Source of the DNA: an uncultured bacterium
GTDB lineage: Bacteria; Bacillota; Clostridia; Lachnospirales; Lachnospiraceae
Direction: 5' to 3'
NCBI GenBank assembly: GCA_905214875.1
Contig: CAJMNR010000018.1
Coordinates: 7,467-71,466, forward strand
DNA: 64,000 nt
Shown here: positions 10,307-18,549 of the stretch, in pieces
Layout of the letters: each line of letters begins with the position of its first letter
Position numbering within the stretch: position 1 is the first letter of the stretch
The notes under the pieces: model-generated
What the model was told of the DNA's origin: nothing
Database searches by the model: none
What the model saw: the letters and a program-made list of their open reading frames with translations, nothing else
Position numbers and translations under genes: made by a program

Positions 10307-12052
10307 ATGAAACAGCGGTTCTATGTTTATCGAGCGTATGCTTTAGTATTAAGTTTATGTGTCACGGTGCTAGTGGCGTTTGCATGTGGAATCATAAGAA
10401 GGTCAATAGAGTTAAAGTGGCTGTTTTGGCTGGCAGTACTGATTATCGCAATTATGGGAAGCATAAGGGTGAACATGCGTGCCTGGTTCAATGACGGAAG
10501 ATGTGGTGTGGACTGTCCTGAGTATGAAGAAATCTTATCCTATACAAGTCTGTACAAGAGAAAGATGATGTCCAGCGTAATTCTTTTGTTTGCATTAATG
10601 GCATTTGGGGCGCTTGGGAATGGATGGATTGCCATGTGCGGAGTCTTTATTGTGTGTAATAATGGCATAAAGCAGTCTCTTTTTTCCAATATGATTCCAG
10701 ACGAGATGAAATCCTCATTTTCCCGTTATGTCAAACAGATTTGTTGCTATTCTTTGGTGTATTGGGGTGTGGCAGCGCTTTTGTTGCTAGTCCTCTTTTT
10801 GTGTGACATTAGTACGACGAGGATGAATCAAATCTTGATGGTGGCTGGCGTAATTTATTTGGCAGCATTTATGGCATATTTTTTACTTAAGAGAGAACGC
10901 TACCTTGCGGTAGTAGAAAAGATTCCTCTTGTAAAAAAGTGTGTGGTAGCTGCTATCTGTTTTGGACTCTTTATGTATCTTGGGATGGTAAAAGGGTGCT
11001 TAAGGCTTCAGCTTGATATTATAAGGACAACAGAAGTCCCTCATGAGGAAACAAAAATTACATATGAGAAAAATAGTGGCACCTATTCCATTACAATGAA
11101 TCATGATGAGTTTAAAATTCTGCATCTTACGGATATTCATATTGCAGGAAGCGTCTTTACCTATCAGTGCGACAGGAAGGCACTTGATACGGTATACGAC
11201 TTGATCAATTATACACGTCCGGACCTCGTGATTATTACTGGAGATATTGTTTACCCTATGGGGTTATTTTCATTTTCTATTAATAATGAGACACCATTTA
11301 TGCAGTTTACAAGTTTTATGAAACGTATAGGTATTCCTTGGGCATTTGTCTATGGCAATCATGATACAGAGGCAATGGCGACGAAATCAGCAGACGATCT
11401 GAAAGGCTTGTTTCGTGAATATTCCTACTATAAGAACGGAGGCAATTTGCTATTTCCAGATGTGCAGCCAGGGATTACGGGAAGAAATAATCAGGTGATA
11501 AAAATACTAAATCAAGATAAGACACTGAATCAGGCCTTGTTTTTGATAGATTCCAATGCCTATGTAAATGATGATTTAGGCGATTATGATTATGTACATG
11601 ATGACCAGGTTGCCTGGTATGAGGATCAGGTTCGTAAGATGTCACAAAGCAATGGGGAACTAATCAGTTCCATGATATTTTTACACATTCCATTGCAGGA
11701 GTATGAGACAGCCTATAAGTTATATCAAAGAGGAAACAGCCAGGTCGCATATTATTTTGGAGAATTAGCGGAAGGCGGAGTGTCTGCATCCAAACATGGA
11801 AGTACGTTGTTTGAGACTGCGGTGCGATTAAATAGTACAAAGGCGATTATTGCAGGCCATGACCACTATAATAATATTTGTCTTGGATATAAGGGAATCA
11901 AGTTGACCTATGGGCTTTCTATCGATTATATTGCAATGCCCGGAATTGGAAAAAAGACAAAACAGCGAGGCGGTACGCTGATTACCTTGCATAACGATCA
12001 AACCTTTGATATGGAGCAGATTTTGTATTCCAGAATTGCAGTTTTAGAATAG
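10307..12052 (+). CDS. Membrane-anchored metallophosphoesterase
   Basis: About 581 residues. The N-terminal 240 residues hold five or six membrane helices. The C-terminal calcineurin-like phosphoesterase domain carries all metal-binding motifs: LTDIHIAG (Asp276, His278), GDIV, YGNHDTEA (Asn351, His352), and GHDHYNN (His518, His520). The substrate is not evident. I chose ATG at 10307, preceded by GGAAGA 9-10 nt upstream; TTG at 10286 would add seven residues. It is monocistronic, between the tRNA terminator and the next promoter. A position on the outer face of the membrane is inferred from the helices. Confidence 0.85.
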   Translation: MKQRFYVYRAYALVLSLCVTVLVAFACGIIRRSIELKWLFWLAVLIIAIMGSIRVNMRAWFNDGRCGVDCPEYEEILSYTSLYKRKMMSSVILLFALMAFGALGNGWIAMCGVFIVCNNGIKQSLFSNMIPDEMKSSFSRYVKQICCYSLVYWGVAALLLLVLFLCDISTTRMNQILMVAGVIYLAAFMAYFLLKRERYLAVVEKIPLVKKCVVAAICFGLFMYLGMVKGCLRLQLDIIRTTEVPHEETKITYEKNSGTYSITMNHDEFKILHLTDIHIAGSVFTYQCDRKALDTVYDLINYTRPDLVIITGDIVYPMGLFSFSINNETPFMQFTSFMKRIGIPWAFVYGNHDTEAMATKSADDLKGLFREYSYYKNGGNLLFPDVQPGITGRNNQVIKILNQDKTLNQALFLIDSNAYVNDDLGDYDYVHDDQVAWYEDQVRKMSQSNGELISSMIFLHIPLQEYETAYKLYQRGNSQVAYYFGELAEGGVSASKHGSTLFETAVRLNSTKAIIAGHDHYNNICLGYKGIKLTYGLSIDYIAMPGIGKKTKQRGGTLITLHNDQTFDMEQILYSRIAVLE

Positions 12053-12073
12053 TGAATGAGATGAAAAAAAGAC

Positions 12074-12102
12074 TCTTCGTTATATATCAGTTGTGGTATA
12101 AT
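12074..12102 (+). promoter_or_regulatory. Possible extended -10 promoter
   Basis: TGTGGTATAAT gives a perfect -10 (12097-12102); the -35 position is poor. Transcripts from here would include the hairpin at 12121-12151 in the leader of the DUF1275 gene. Confidence 0.45.
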
Positions 12103-12120
12103 AGCGGAGGGTTTTTTAAT

Positions 12121-12151
12121 ACATAGAAATTGCTTTCGGTAATTTCTATGT
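12121..12151 (+). other. Leader hairpin before the DUF1275 gene
   Basis: ACATAGAAATT and AATTTCTATGT form an 11-bp perfect stem with loop GCTTTCGGT. The T-run lies before the hairpin, not after it, so it is not a standard terminator for + transcripts. Function unknown. Confidence 0.6.
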
Positions 12152-12206
12152 ACTATAACAAAAAAATAAAGATATTTAGGTACAAGAAGAGGAAAGGGGG
12201 TTGATT

Positions 12207-12881
12207 ATGCAACGTTCCAAACAAATGTCGGAGTCAATCGAGCTGGGAATCATTTTGGCTATGGCGGGAGGATTTATGGATGCCTATTCCTATATGTGCA
12301 GAGACCGTGTATTTGCCAATGCGCAGACAGGAAACATGCTGCTATTTGGAATTTATATAGCGGAAGGTAATTGGAATATGGCAGTTCGATATCTATTCCC
12401 GGTTGCTTCATTTGCAGTGGGAATCGCCATTGCAGATATTGTAAAAATAAAAAGTAAAGACAAGAGTAAATTACACTGGAGGCAAATCACAGTCTTATTT
12501 GAGGTAGTGATATTACTTCTTGTAAGCATGATGTCAACACAGATGAACCTGTTGGCAAACAGTCTGACTTCGCTTGCGTGTGGAATTCAGGTGGAAAGCT
12601 TTCGAAAGATTCGTGGAAATGGAATTGCTACGACGATGTGTATTGGCAACCTTAGAAGTGCAACGCAGAATGTCTGTGAATACTGGCACACGAAAGATAG
12701 ACAAAAGGCAGAGAAAGGATTTTTGTATTTTGGAATTATCGTTTGCTTTGTCGTAGGGGCAGTCTTTGGAAATGAGTCAGTTAAGTTATTTGATGAAAAG
12801 GCGATTGCCATTGGAGCAGGCTTTTTAGTCATTGCAGGCATTATGATGTTTATAGATAAAGAAAAAAATTACTTGACTTAG
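12207..12881 (+). CDS. YoaK/DUF1275 family membrane protein
   Basis: A 224-residue membrane protein with about six helices and the DUF1275 signature near the N-terminus (GGFMDAYSY...NAQTGNMLLFG). The family is widespread and related in fold to small transporters, but its function is not established. The start ATG at 12207 is set by AAAGGGGG at 12193-12200; the in-frame TTG at 12201 touches the ribosome binding site and is unlikely. The flavodoxin gene follows after about 70 nt. Confidence 0.85.
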   Translation: MQRSKQMSESIELGIILAMAGGFMDAYSYMCRDRVFANAQTGNMLLFGIYIAEGNWNMAVRYLFPVASFAVGIAIADIVKIKSKDKSKLHWRQITVLFEVVILLLVSMMSTQMNLLANSLTSLACGIQVESFRKIRGNGIATTMCIGNLRSATQNVCEYWHTKDRQKAEKGFLYFGIIVCFVVGAVFGNESVKLFDEKAIAIGAGFLVIAGIMMFIDKEKNYLT

Positions 12882-12953
12882 AGTCCACTCGAAGGAGTAA
12901 GATGGAAAGCAGGGTAATTACATAGAAAGTATTGGAGAAAAGAAGGAAATAAA

Positions 12954-13469
12954 ATGAAGGAACAAAAAGTATTGGTAGCATATTTCTCAAAAGACGGAGA
13001 AAATTATATTGATGGCAATGTTGTGAATATTACCGTTGGGAATACGGAAGTTGTGGCTAAGATGATAGGAGAGCTGACGGGCGGGGACTTATTTAAAATT
13101 GAGCCGGTGGCCAAATATCCAAAGAGTTACACAAAGTGTACAGAACTTGCAAAAACGGAATTAGAAGAGAATGCAAGACCAAAGATGAAAGGCAATTGTC
13201 CAGATATGGATGCGTATGATGTGATTTACCTAGGCTATCCAAACTGGTGGGGAACGATGCCTATGGTCGTATATACATTCTTAGAATCATTTGATTCTAC
13301 GGGAAAGACCATCTATCCATTTTGTACACATGAAGGAAGTGGACTTAGTCTGACAGAACATGATATCGAACGAGTTTGTGAAACAGCGCAAGTGGAACGG
13401 GGACTTGCAATTCAGGGAAGCAAAGTAGAAGAAAGTAGGATTCGCATTGAACGCTGGCTGAATCGATAG
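12954..13469 (+). CDS. Flavodoxin family protein
   Basis: A 171-residue single-domain flavodoxin-like protein: first strand VLVAYFSKDGE with the phosphate loop region, GNTEVVAKMI helix, and YLGYPNWWGTMPMVV, which contributes the ring-stacking aromatic and is typical of the YSK/flavodoxin_4 group. It would bind FMN and act as a one- or two-electron carrier or small NAD(P)H-quinone reductase in the cytoplasm. A MerR regulator follows at 13615, a pairing common for aldehyde, thiol or quinone stress genes, so control by that regulator is a reasonable inference. Confidence 0.85.
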   Translation: MKEQKVLVAYFSKDGENYIDGNVVNITVGNTEVVAKMIGELTGGDLFKIEPVAKYPKSYTKCTELAKTELEENARPKMKGNCPDMDAYDVIYLGYPNWWGTMPMVVYTFLESFDSTGKTIYPFCTHEGSGLSLTEHDIERVCETAQVERGLAIQGSKVEESRIRIERWLNR

Positions 13470-13614
13470 GAGGCAGTTATATGATGAGAAATCCAAAAGA
13501 TGTGTATCTCATCATGTATTAGGGAATTGAAGAGTTGAGAGTGTCGATGACACTTTGATTTATAAAGGAAAGGAAAACGTAATAAGGCCATTAGCCGATT
13601 ACGAAGGTAGAGGT

Positions 13615-13998
13615 ATGACAATAGCAGAAGCAAGTAAAGAGTGTGGTTTGACAGCAGATACACTGCGTTATTACGAGAGAATAGGTCTGTTGCCAGCTGT
13701 TGAGCGTAAAAGCGGGATTCGAAATTATACCGAAGAGGACCTAAAATGGATTTCATTTATCAAGTGCTTACGTAGTGCAGGACTTTCGATTGAGGTGTTA
13801 ATTGAATATGTAACAATGTTTCAACAAGGAGATGCTACGATTGCGGCAAGAAAAAATCTGCTTGTAGAACAACGAAAACACCTTGTTGAAAAAATCGAGG
13901 AGCTAAATCATACACTTTCCTATCTGGACAAGAAAATTGCAAACTATGAAGATACGATGTTAAAGTATGAAAGCGGCCTTAAAAAGTTTGACGAATAA
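13615..13998 (+). CDS. MerR family regulator (NmlR/AdhR-like)
   Basis: The protein from ATG 13615 has 127 residues: an N-terminal winged helix (MTIAEASKECGLTADTLRYY, ERIGLLP, GIRNYTEEDLKWI) and a C-terminal dimerisation coiled coil. An earlier TTG at 13555 would add 20 residues that do not belong to the family, and AGAGG sits just before 13615, so the shorter start is preferred. The metal-binding cysteines of true MerR/CueR are absent. It lies 145 nt after the flavodoxin, which is the likeliest target. Confidence 0.85.
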   Translation: MTIAEASKECGLTADTLRYYERIGLLPAVERKSGIRNYTEEDLKWISFIKCLRSAGLSIEVLIEYVTMFQQGDATIAARKNLLVEQRKHLVEKIEELNHTLSYLDKKIANYEDTMLKYESGLKKFDE

Positions 13999-14022
13999 AT
14001 AAGAAAGCATGAAAGACACAAC

Positions 14023-14060
14023 AAAAAGACGATTTGAATTAGAGATAATACAAATCGTCT
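14023..14060 (-). terminator. Terminator for the small lysine-rich gene
   Basis: AGACGATTTG (14027-14036) pairs with CAAATCGTCT (14051-14060). Read on the minus strand the stem is followed by TTTTT, giving a proper terminator just after the stop of the minus-strand gene at 14082. Confidence 0.8.
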
Positions 14061-14081
14061 GAGTAAAACATACTGAGAATG

Positions 14082-14207
14082 CTATTTGTTTGCTTTTTTC
14101 TTGGCAGCATTTTTAGCATTTCCTTTGGCAAGCTTAGCGGATTTCGCTTTTGCCGTTGCCTTTTGGGCTTGTTTCTTTTTCTTTGCAGCTGGATTTTTGT
14201 CTCCTAT
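14082..14207 (-). CDS. Small lysine/alanine-rich protein, non-standard start
   Basis: A 41-residue basic protein (IGDKNPAAKKKKQAQKATAK, then AKSAKLAKGNAKNAAKKKANK). No ATG, GTG or TTG lies in frame at its start. A strong Shine-Dalgarno GGGAGGG (14214-14220) is followed by ATT, ATC and ATA; ATA at 14205-14207 has a normal 6-nt spacer and is my choice. The minus-strand terminator right behind the stop shows that this strand is transcribed. The lysine/alanine composition suggests a nucleic-acid-binding or ribosome-associated small protein; no function is known to me. Confidence 0.6.
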   Translation of the reverse strand: MGDKNPAAKKKKQAQKATAKAKSAKLAKGNAKNAAKKKANK

Positions 14208-14355
14208 GATAATCCCTCCCTCTTTATAAGTTGTCCTACTGTATTTTATGCGTAAAACGGTGGATTTAGAATCAGGAAGAGAGGAAGCAGGTGTTCATTT
14301 TTGGGGGCACGATTAACGCTCTTTGGAGTGATAAAATATGATAGATATACGTTGA

Positions 14356-14383
14356 GAGACAAGAGAGATTCTTGTCTCTTTTT
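14356..14383 (+). terminator. Orphan Rho-independent terminator
   Basis: GAGACAAG and CTTGTCTC form the stem with a 7-nt loop, followed by TTTTT. No gene on the plus strand ends just upstream. Confidence 0.7.
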
Positions 14384-14502
14384 AAATGCATTTGACACCA
14401 CAAAGAGGAGTGTAGAAAACAGGTTGAAAATGGAACTTGTTCGAACGAAGGTGCTGCCTTATCAGTGGAAGGCGAAATGCGAGTATGGGTTCGTAATTAA
14501 AA

Positions 14503-14531
14503 CTGGAAAACAGGAGAAAATACGGTATAAT
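14503..14531 (+). promoter_or_regulatory. Promoter for the exonuclease/BRCT gene
   Basis: A perfect -10 TATAAT at 14526-14531; the -35 position, 17 nt upstream (CTGGAA), is weak. It is 38 nt before the start codon. Confidence 0.5.
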
Positions 14532-14568
14532 AGGCAGTAACAATGATTCGGAAAAAGGAAATAAAAGA

Positions 14569-15534
14569 TTGATGATCGAAGAAAAACAACAGACAAAAAG
14601 TTCAGTGCTAAAGCTGGCAGACTCATATGCCGTCGTATCTATCGTTACGACAGGCGAGGAGAAAGGCTTTGATAGTATCATTTCCATCGGTGCTGTAAAA
14701 TACGTAAATGGAAAAGAAACAGAATGTTTTAAAAGACTATGCAAGCCAGAAAGCTATTATCTTGTCAGTGTAGACCAGATGGATAAGATAGAGGATTATT
14801 GCATCGTGGATGGAGGCCCTGTACAATACGTAACACAGGCAGTTACGAAACGCACAAATATTACAAATGAAATGCTTTACGGGGCAAAGGAACTTGAGCC
14901 TGTACTAGCAGAACTAAGAGAATTCCTTGGCAAAACATTAGTTGTCGGCTATGAGATGGAAGAGATTTTTTCATGGATTGGAAAAGAGAGCATTTCGAAT
15001 GATTATGTTGAGATGAAACGACTCGCAAAGCGGATTCGAAAAGACAGGAATAACCCTTCTTTATTGGAAATGGCCATTTATTATGAAATAGAATATGGAA
15101 GAAAAAAGGATGTTGTGTATGACTGTCAGTTAGTCCATCAAGTGTATGAGGCAATGAAGCAAGATTTCATTAACGAATATGGCAGTGTTTCTAATTTTGA
15201 ACGTCTATACGAAAAGACAGCAGAAAGCAGGAAAGTTTCCTATAGCAATGTTGTAGAGGGAACGTTATGGGGAAAGAACTGCGTCTTTACAGGAACGCTT
15301 ACCAAGATGGTAAGGGGAGAGGCAATGCGGTTAGTTCGGGAATGCGGAGGTATCACAGCAACTTCTGTAACCAGTAAGACCGATTATCTGGTGCTAGGAA
15401 ACAAAGAGTATGAAAAACGACAAAAAGGAATCAAGAGCAACAAGTTACGAAAGGCCGAGCGAATGGTGGAAGAAGGCGCGTCCCTTCGAATAATTTCAGA
15501 AGATGCCTTTTTTGAACTGCTTGACCGATCATAG
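14569..15534 (+). CDS. Exonuclease-like (degenerate DEDDh) plus BRCT protein
   Basis: About 321 residues in two parts. Residues 15-200 follow the outline of DNA polymerase III epsilon/RNase T exonucleases (strand, TTG turn, ITNEMLYGA helix, ELREFLGKTLVVGY), but motif I reads VSIVTTG where active enzymes have D-x-E, and motifs II and III also lack the expected acids and histidine. Residues 225-315 are a BRCT domain (NCVFTGTLTKMVRGEAMRLV, ECGGITATSVTSKTDYLVLG) of the kind found in NAD+-dependent DNA ligase. It may bind nicked or processed DNA without cutting it. Start: TTG 14569 or ATG 14572, both 8-11 nt after AAGGAA. Confidence 0.8.
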   Translation: MMIEEKQQTKSSVLKLADSYAVVSIVTTGEEKGFDSIISIGAVKYVNGKETECFKRLCKPESYYLVSVDQMDKIEDYCIVDGGPVQYVTQAVTKRTNITNEMLYGAKELEPVLAELREFLGKTLVVGYEMEEIFSWIGKESISNDYVEMKRLAKRIRKDRNNPSLLEMAIYYEIEYGRKKDVVYDCQLVHQVYEAMKQDFINEYGSVSNFERLYEKTAESRKVSYSNVVEGTLWGKNCVFTGTLTKMVRGEAMRLVRECGGITATSVTSKTDYLVLGNKEYEKRQKGIKSNKLRKAERMVEEGASLRIISEDAFFELLDRS

Positions 15535-15554
15535 GAAAAATTGTTTCCCTTTCA

Positions 15555-15583
15555 TTGACTTCCTCCCCTTAGAACGGTATGAT
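15555..15583 (+). promoter_or_regulatory. Promoter for the PBP gene
   Basis: TTGACT at 15555-15560 and TATGAT at 15578-15583, spacer exactly 17 nt, 42 nt before the start codon. Confidence 0.75.
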
Positions 15584-15624
15584 TTAGAGGAATCAAAACG
15601 GTTGTAAGAGGAGGTAGAAAAAGA

Positions 15625-17748
15625 ATGAAATCCTATTATAAAAGGCCAAGAAGGAGAAAAGGGAAAATAGCGGTTCTTTTGATTTTGATAGTGTTAGTAG
15701 CCGTTGCAGCAGCGGTAGCTGTCGTGGCCTATCAACGGGTTAAGACTATTGAGACGGTAAAACCAGAAGAACTGTTTTCCTCTTATATCGAAGACTTACA
15801 AAAGCAAGATTACGAGGGCATGTATAATCGGTTATCGGAAGAAAGCAAGCATGCGATGAGCAAGGATGCATTTGTAAAGAGAAATCAAAACATTTACGAA
15901 GGCATTGAGATGAGCAATTTAACCGTGAGCAACGTAAGAGCCTCGGAGCCAGAGAATAAATCAGTAACAGTATATTACCAGATGAGTATGGATACCGTAG
16001 CAGGAACAATGACATTTGAGAATCAGGCAGTGTACATAAGTGATAAAGAAAAAGGATATGCATTATCCTGGAGTGATGATTTGATTATACCAGAACTTGC
16101 GTCTACAGATAAGGTCAGAGTAAGCACTGCGAAAGCAGAGCGCGGGGAAATTGTTGACCGAAACGGAAAGAAATTAGCGCAAAAAGGACAAGCCTCTTCG
16201 GTTGGACTAATTCCCGGAAAGATGGGAAAGGACAAAGAGGGGGATATTAAAAAGCTCGCAAAGTTGTTAGAAGTCTCAGAAGAGACCATACAGAAGAAAT
16301 TAAGCGCCACATGGGTCAAAGAGGATTCATTTGTTCCAATCAAGACTATTAAGAAGGTAGATGAATTAGAACTTGCTTCGGCTAATCCAAGTGAAGAGAC
16401 GCTAAAGGCAAAAGAGTTGGAAGATAATCTGCTTGCAATAGATGGAATCATGATCAATACAGTGGATACACGTATTTATCCAATGGCAGAAAAGGCTGCG
16501 CATCTTGTTGGTTATGTTCAAAATATCACTGCAGAAGAATTAAAAGAGAATGCAGGAAAAGGCTACACAAGTGAAAGCCTTATCGGTAAAAGCGGTGCAG
16601 AAGCATTATATGAGGAGCAGTTAAAGGGAACCGATGGATGCAGCATCAAAATTGTAGACAAAGATGGTAATACAAAGAAAATAGTTGCAACAAAGCCAAA
16701 GATGGATGGAGAGACCATCAAGCTGACAATCGATGCTTCCCTTCAGGAAAAGTTATATGACGAGTATCAGAAAGATAAAAGCGTAAGCGTTGCGATGAAC
16801 CACTATACAGGGGAAGTGTTGGCATTGGTTAGCACGCCATCCTATGATTCCAATGATTTTGTACTTGGAATGTCTGATGCGAAGTGGAAGGAATTAAATG
16901 AGGATCCGGACAAGCCATTATATAACCGATTCCGACAAGTACTTTGTCCAGGATCTACGTTTAAGCCAGTTATTGCAGCGACAGGACTGGAATGTGGAGC
17001 TATCGATCCAAATGAGGATTACGGTAACGAGGGAAACAGCTGGCAGAAGGATAAGAGCTGGGGCAGTTACAAGGTTACCACACTCCATACCTATACACCT
17101 GTCACGATGCAAAATGCCATTATGTACTCTGACAATATTTATTTTGCAAAAGCTGCATTAAAGATTGGTAAAGACAAGATGAGCGAAGGGCTTACAAAGA
17201 TTGGATTTACGAAACAGCTTCCATTTGAAATCAACGTGGCGAAGTCCCAGTTTTCCAATACAGAGACATTTGAAAGCGAGATTCAGTTAGCGGATACAGG
17301 GTATGGACAAGGTCAGGTACTTGTGAATCCGCTACACCTTGCCACGATTTATACGGCATTTGCCAATGAGGGCAATATGATTAAGCCATATTTGACATAC
17401 AAAGAGGATAACACGCCTGAAATCTATATTAAGAATGCGTTTAGCAAGAAAAATACAAAATTAGTGACAGAAGCACTTGAGAAAGTGGTAAATGATAAAA
17501 GAGGTACGGCACGAAGCGGAAAACGTTCGGATGTGACACTTGTAGGAAAGACAGGAACTGCCGAATTGAAGGCTACGAAAGAGGAGAAGGATGGAGTTGA
17601 ACTTGGATGGTTTGCGTCCTTTACAACGGATAAGAATGCGAAAAAGCCGATTTTAATCGTCAGCATGGTAGAAGATGTGAAAGAAAGAGGCGGCAGCACT
17701 TATGTTGTAACAAAGAATGGAAAGGTATTAGATGATTATTTAAAATGA
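15625..17748 (+). CDS. Class B penicillin-binding protein, MecA_N type
   Basis: A 707-residue peptidoglycan DD-transpeptidase. A basic cytoplasmic tail and one membrane helix (about residues 15-36) are followed by an NTF2-like MecA_N domain, a dimerisation domain and a transpeptidase domain with all three motifs: STFK (Ser444), SDN (502-504) and KTGT (642-645). This is the architecture of MecA/PBP3-like class B enzymes, many of which bind beta-lactams slowly; resistance cannot be judged from sequence. No rodA/ftsW-type glycosyltransferase lies next to it. It has its own promoter and the ribosome binding site GAGGAGG. Confidence 0.95.
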   Translation: MKSYYKRPRRRKGKIAVLLILIVLVAVAAAVAVVAYQRVKTIETVKPEELFSSYIEDLQKQDYEGMYNRLSEESKHAMSKDAFVKRNQNIYEGIEMSNLTVSNVRASEPENKSVTVYYQMSMDTVAGTMTFENQAVYISDKEKGYALSWSDDLIIPELASTDKVRVSTAKAERGEIVDRNGKKLAQKGQASSVGLIPGKMGKDKEGDIKKLAKLLEVSEETIQKKLSATWVKEDSFVPIKTIKKVDELELASANPSEETLKAKELEDNLLAIDGIMINTVDTRIYPMAEKAAHLVGYVQNITAEELKENAGKGYTSESLIGKSGAEALYEEQLKGTDGCSIKIVDKDGNTKKIVATKPKMDGETIKLTIDASLQEKLYDEYQKDKSVSVAMNHYTGEVLALVSTPSYDSNDFVLGMSDAKWKELNEDPDKPLYNRFRQVLCPGSTFKPVIAATGLECGAIDPNEDYGNEGNSWQKDKSWGSYKVTTLHTYTPVTMQNAIMYSDNIYFAKAALKIGKDKMSEGLTKIGFTKQLPFEINVAKSQFSNTETFESEIQLADTGYGQGQVLVNPLHLATIYTAFANEGNMIKPYLTYKEDNTPEIYIKNAFSKKNTKLVTEALEKVVNDKRGTARSGKRSDVTLVGKTGTAELKATKEEKDGVELGWFASFTTDKNAKKPILIVSMVEDVKERGGSTYVVTKNGKVLDDYLK

Positions 17749-17833
17749 CACCCAGGTCAATCATTTATAAGTTTTTCATTTTGGCACGATTAGTATATAA
17801 GAAATTTATATTTACTTGGAGGAACACAACATT

Positions 17834-18439
17834 ATGAACGATCAAACAAGCCAATCAACGATTTCTTTTTACGATACCAATGCAGAAACGTTTGCTTCCT
17901 ATACGCAGAAGATTGATTTTTCTTCCATTCAGGATGAGTTTTTATCCTATTTACCAAAGGACGCTTATATTCTTGATTTTGGCTGTGGCGCAGGACGTGA
18001 TACAAAACGATTTTTAGATCTTGGATATAAAGTGGATGCGATAGATGGATCAGCCGAGATGTGCAAGTGTACAGAAGAATATGCGAAAATTAAAGTTAGT
18101 CAGATGTTATTTACTGAACTAGCAGAAGAAAATCGATATGATGGAATCTGGGCATGTGCCTCCATTCTTCACCTTCCTTATGAAAAACTAGAGGAAGTGT
18201 TTGGACTGATGGCGAAAGCATTAAAGCCAGGAGGCTATATATATACTTCATTTAAGTATGGAGAGTTTGAAGGTCAAAGAAATGGACGATATTTTACGTA
18301 CTTGACTGAAGAGAAGTGTAAACAGTTGCTTAATTTAGTAGATGAGCTTGAAATTGAGAAACTAAGAGTTACTCAAGATGTCCGAGAAGGACGTGGAGAG
18401 GAACCATGGCTTAATTTAATCCTTCATAAGAAGAAATAA
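17834..18439 (+). CDS. Class I SAM-dependent methyltransferase
   Basis: About 201 residues with the Rossmann SAM-binding motif ILDFGCGAGRDTKRFL, acidic motif II (VDAIDGSAEM) and the post-motif region GIWACASILHLP. It resembles Methyltransf_11/25 and TehB-like small-molecule methyltransferases; the substrate is unknown. ATG at 17834 is chosen because GGAGGA at 17818-17823 is its ribosome binding site; the in-frame TTG at 17816 overlaps that site. It appears monocistronic. Confidence 0.88.
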   Translation: MNDQTSQSTISFYDTNAETFASYTQKIDFSSIQDEFLSYLPKDAYILDFGCGAGRDTKRFLDLGYKVDAIDGSAEMCKCTEEYAKIKVSQMLFTELAEENRYDGIWACASILHLPYEKLEEVFGLMAKALKPGGYIYTSFKYGEFEGQRNGRYFTYLTEEKCKQLLNLVDELEIEKLRVTQDVREGRGEEPWLNLILHKKK

Positions 18440-18469
18440 AACTTTTTTGTTTTTTCTGGCATGAAGTAA

Positions 18470-18498
18470 TTGCAAGTAGTCGGAATAACTCGTATAAT
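18470..18498 (+). promoter_or_regulatory. Promoter for the SEC-C gene
   Basis: TTGCAA at 18470-18475 and TATAAT at 18493-18498 with a 17-nt spacer. Confidence 0.75.
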
Positions 18499-18549
18499 TG
18501 TGGATGATAATAGATATTGTATTACATACACGAAAGGACTCAAAAAAGA

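Larger units (their letters stand above)
14214..14568. other. Gene-free stretch with terminator and promoter
   Basis: This 355-base stretch lies between the small minus-strand gene and the exonuclease-like gene. It holds a hairpin terminator (14356-14383) and a promoter (14503-14531). What the terminator serves is unclear, because no convincing ORF precedes it; a short untranslated transcript starting near 14240-14340 is possible. Confidence 0.5.

Noticed and set aside
13481..13522. A 13-codon ORF after AGGAGG, with ATGATGAGA/TCTCATCAT inverted repeat
   Set aside because: Good ribosome site, but too short to support; could be the start of a lost gene. The inverted repeat may matter to the MerR gene, but there is no second line of evidence.
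14301..14540. A 79-residue ORF on the plus strand
   Set aside because: It reads through a perfect terminator hairpin and the promoter of the next gene, and begins with TTG lacking a ribosome site.
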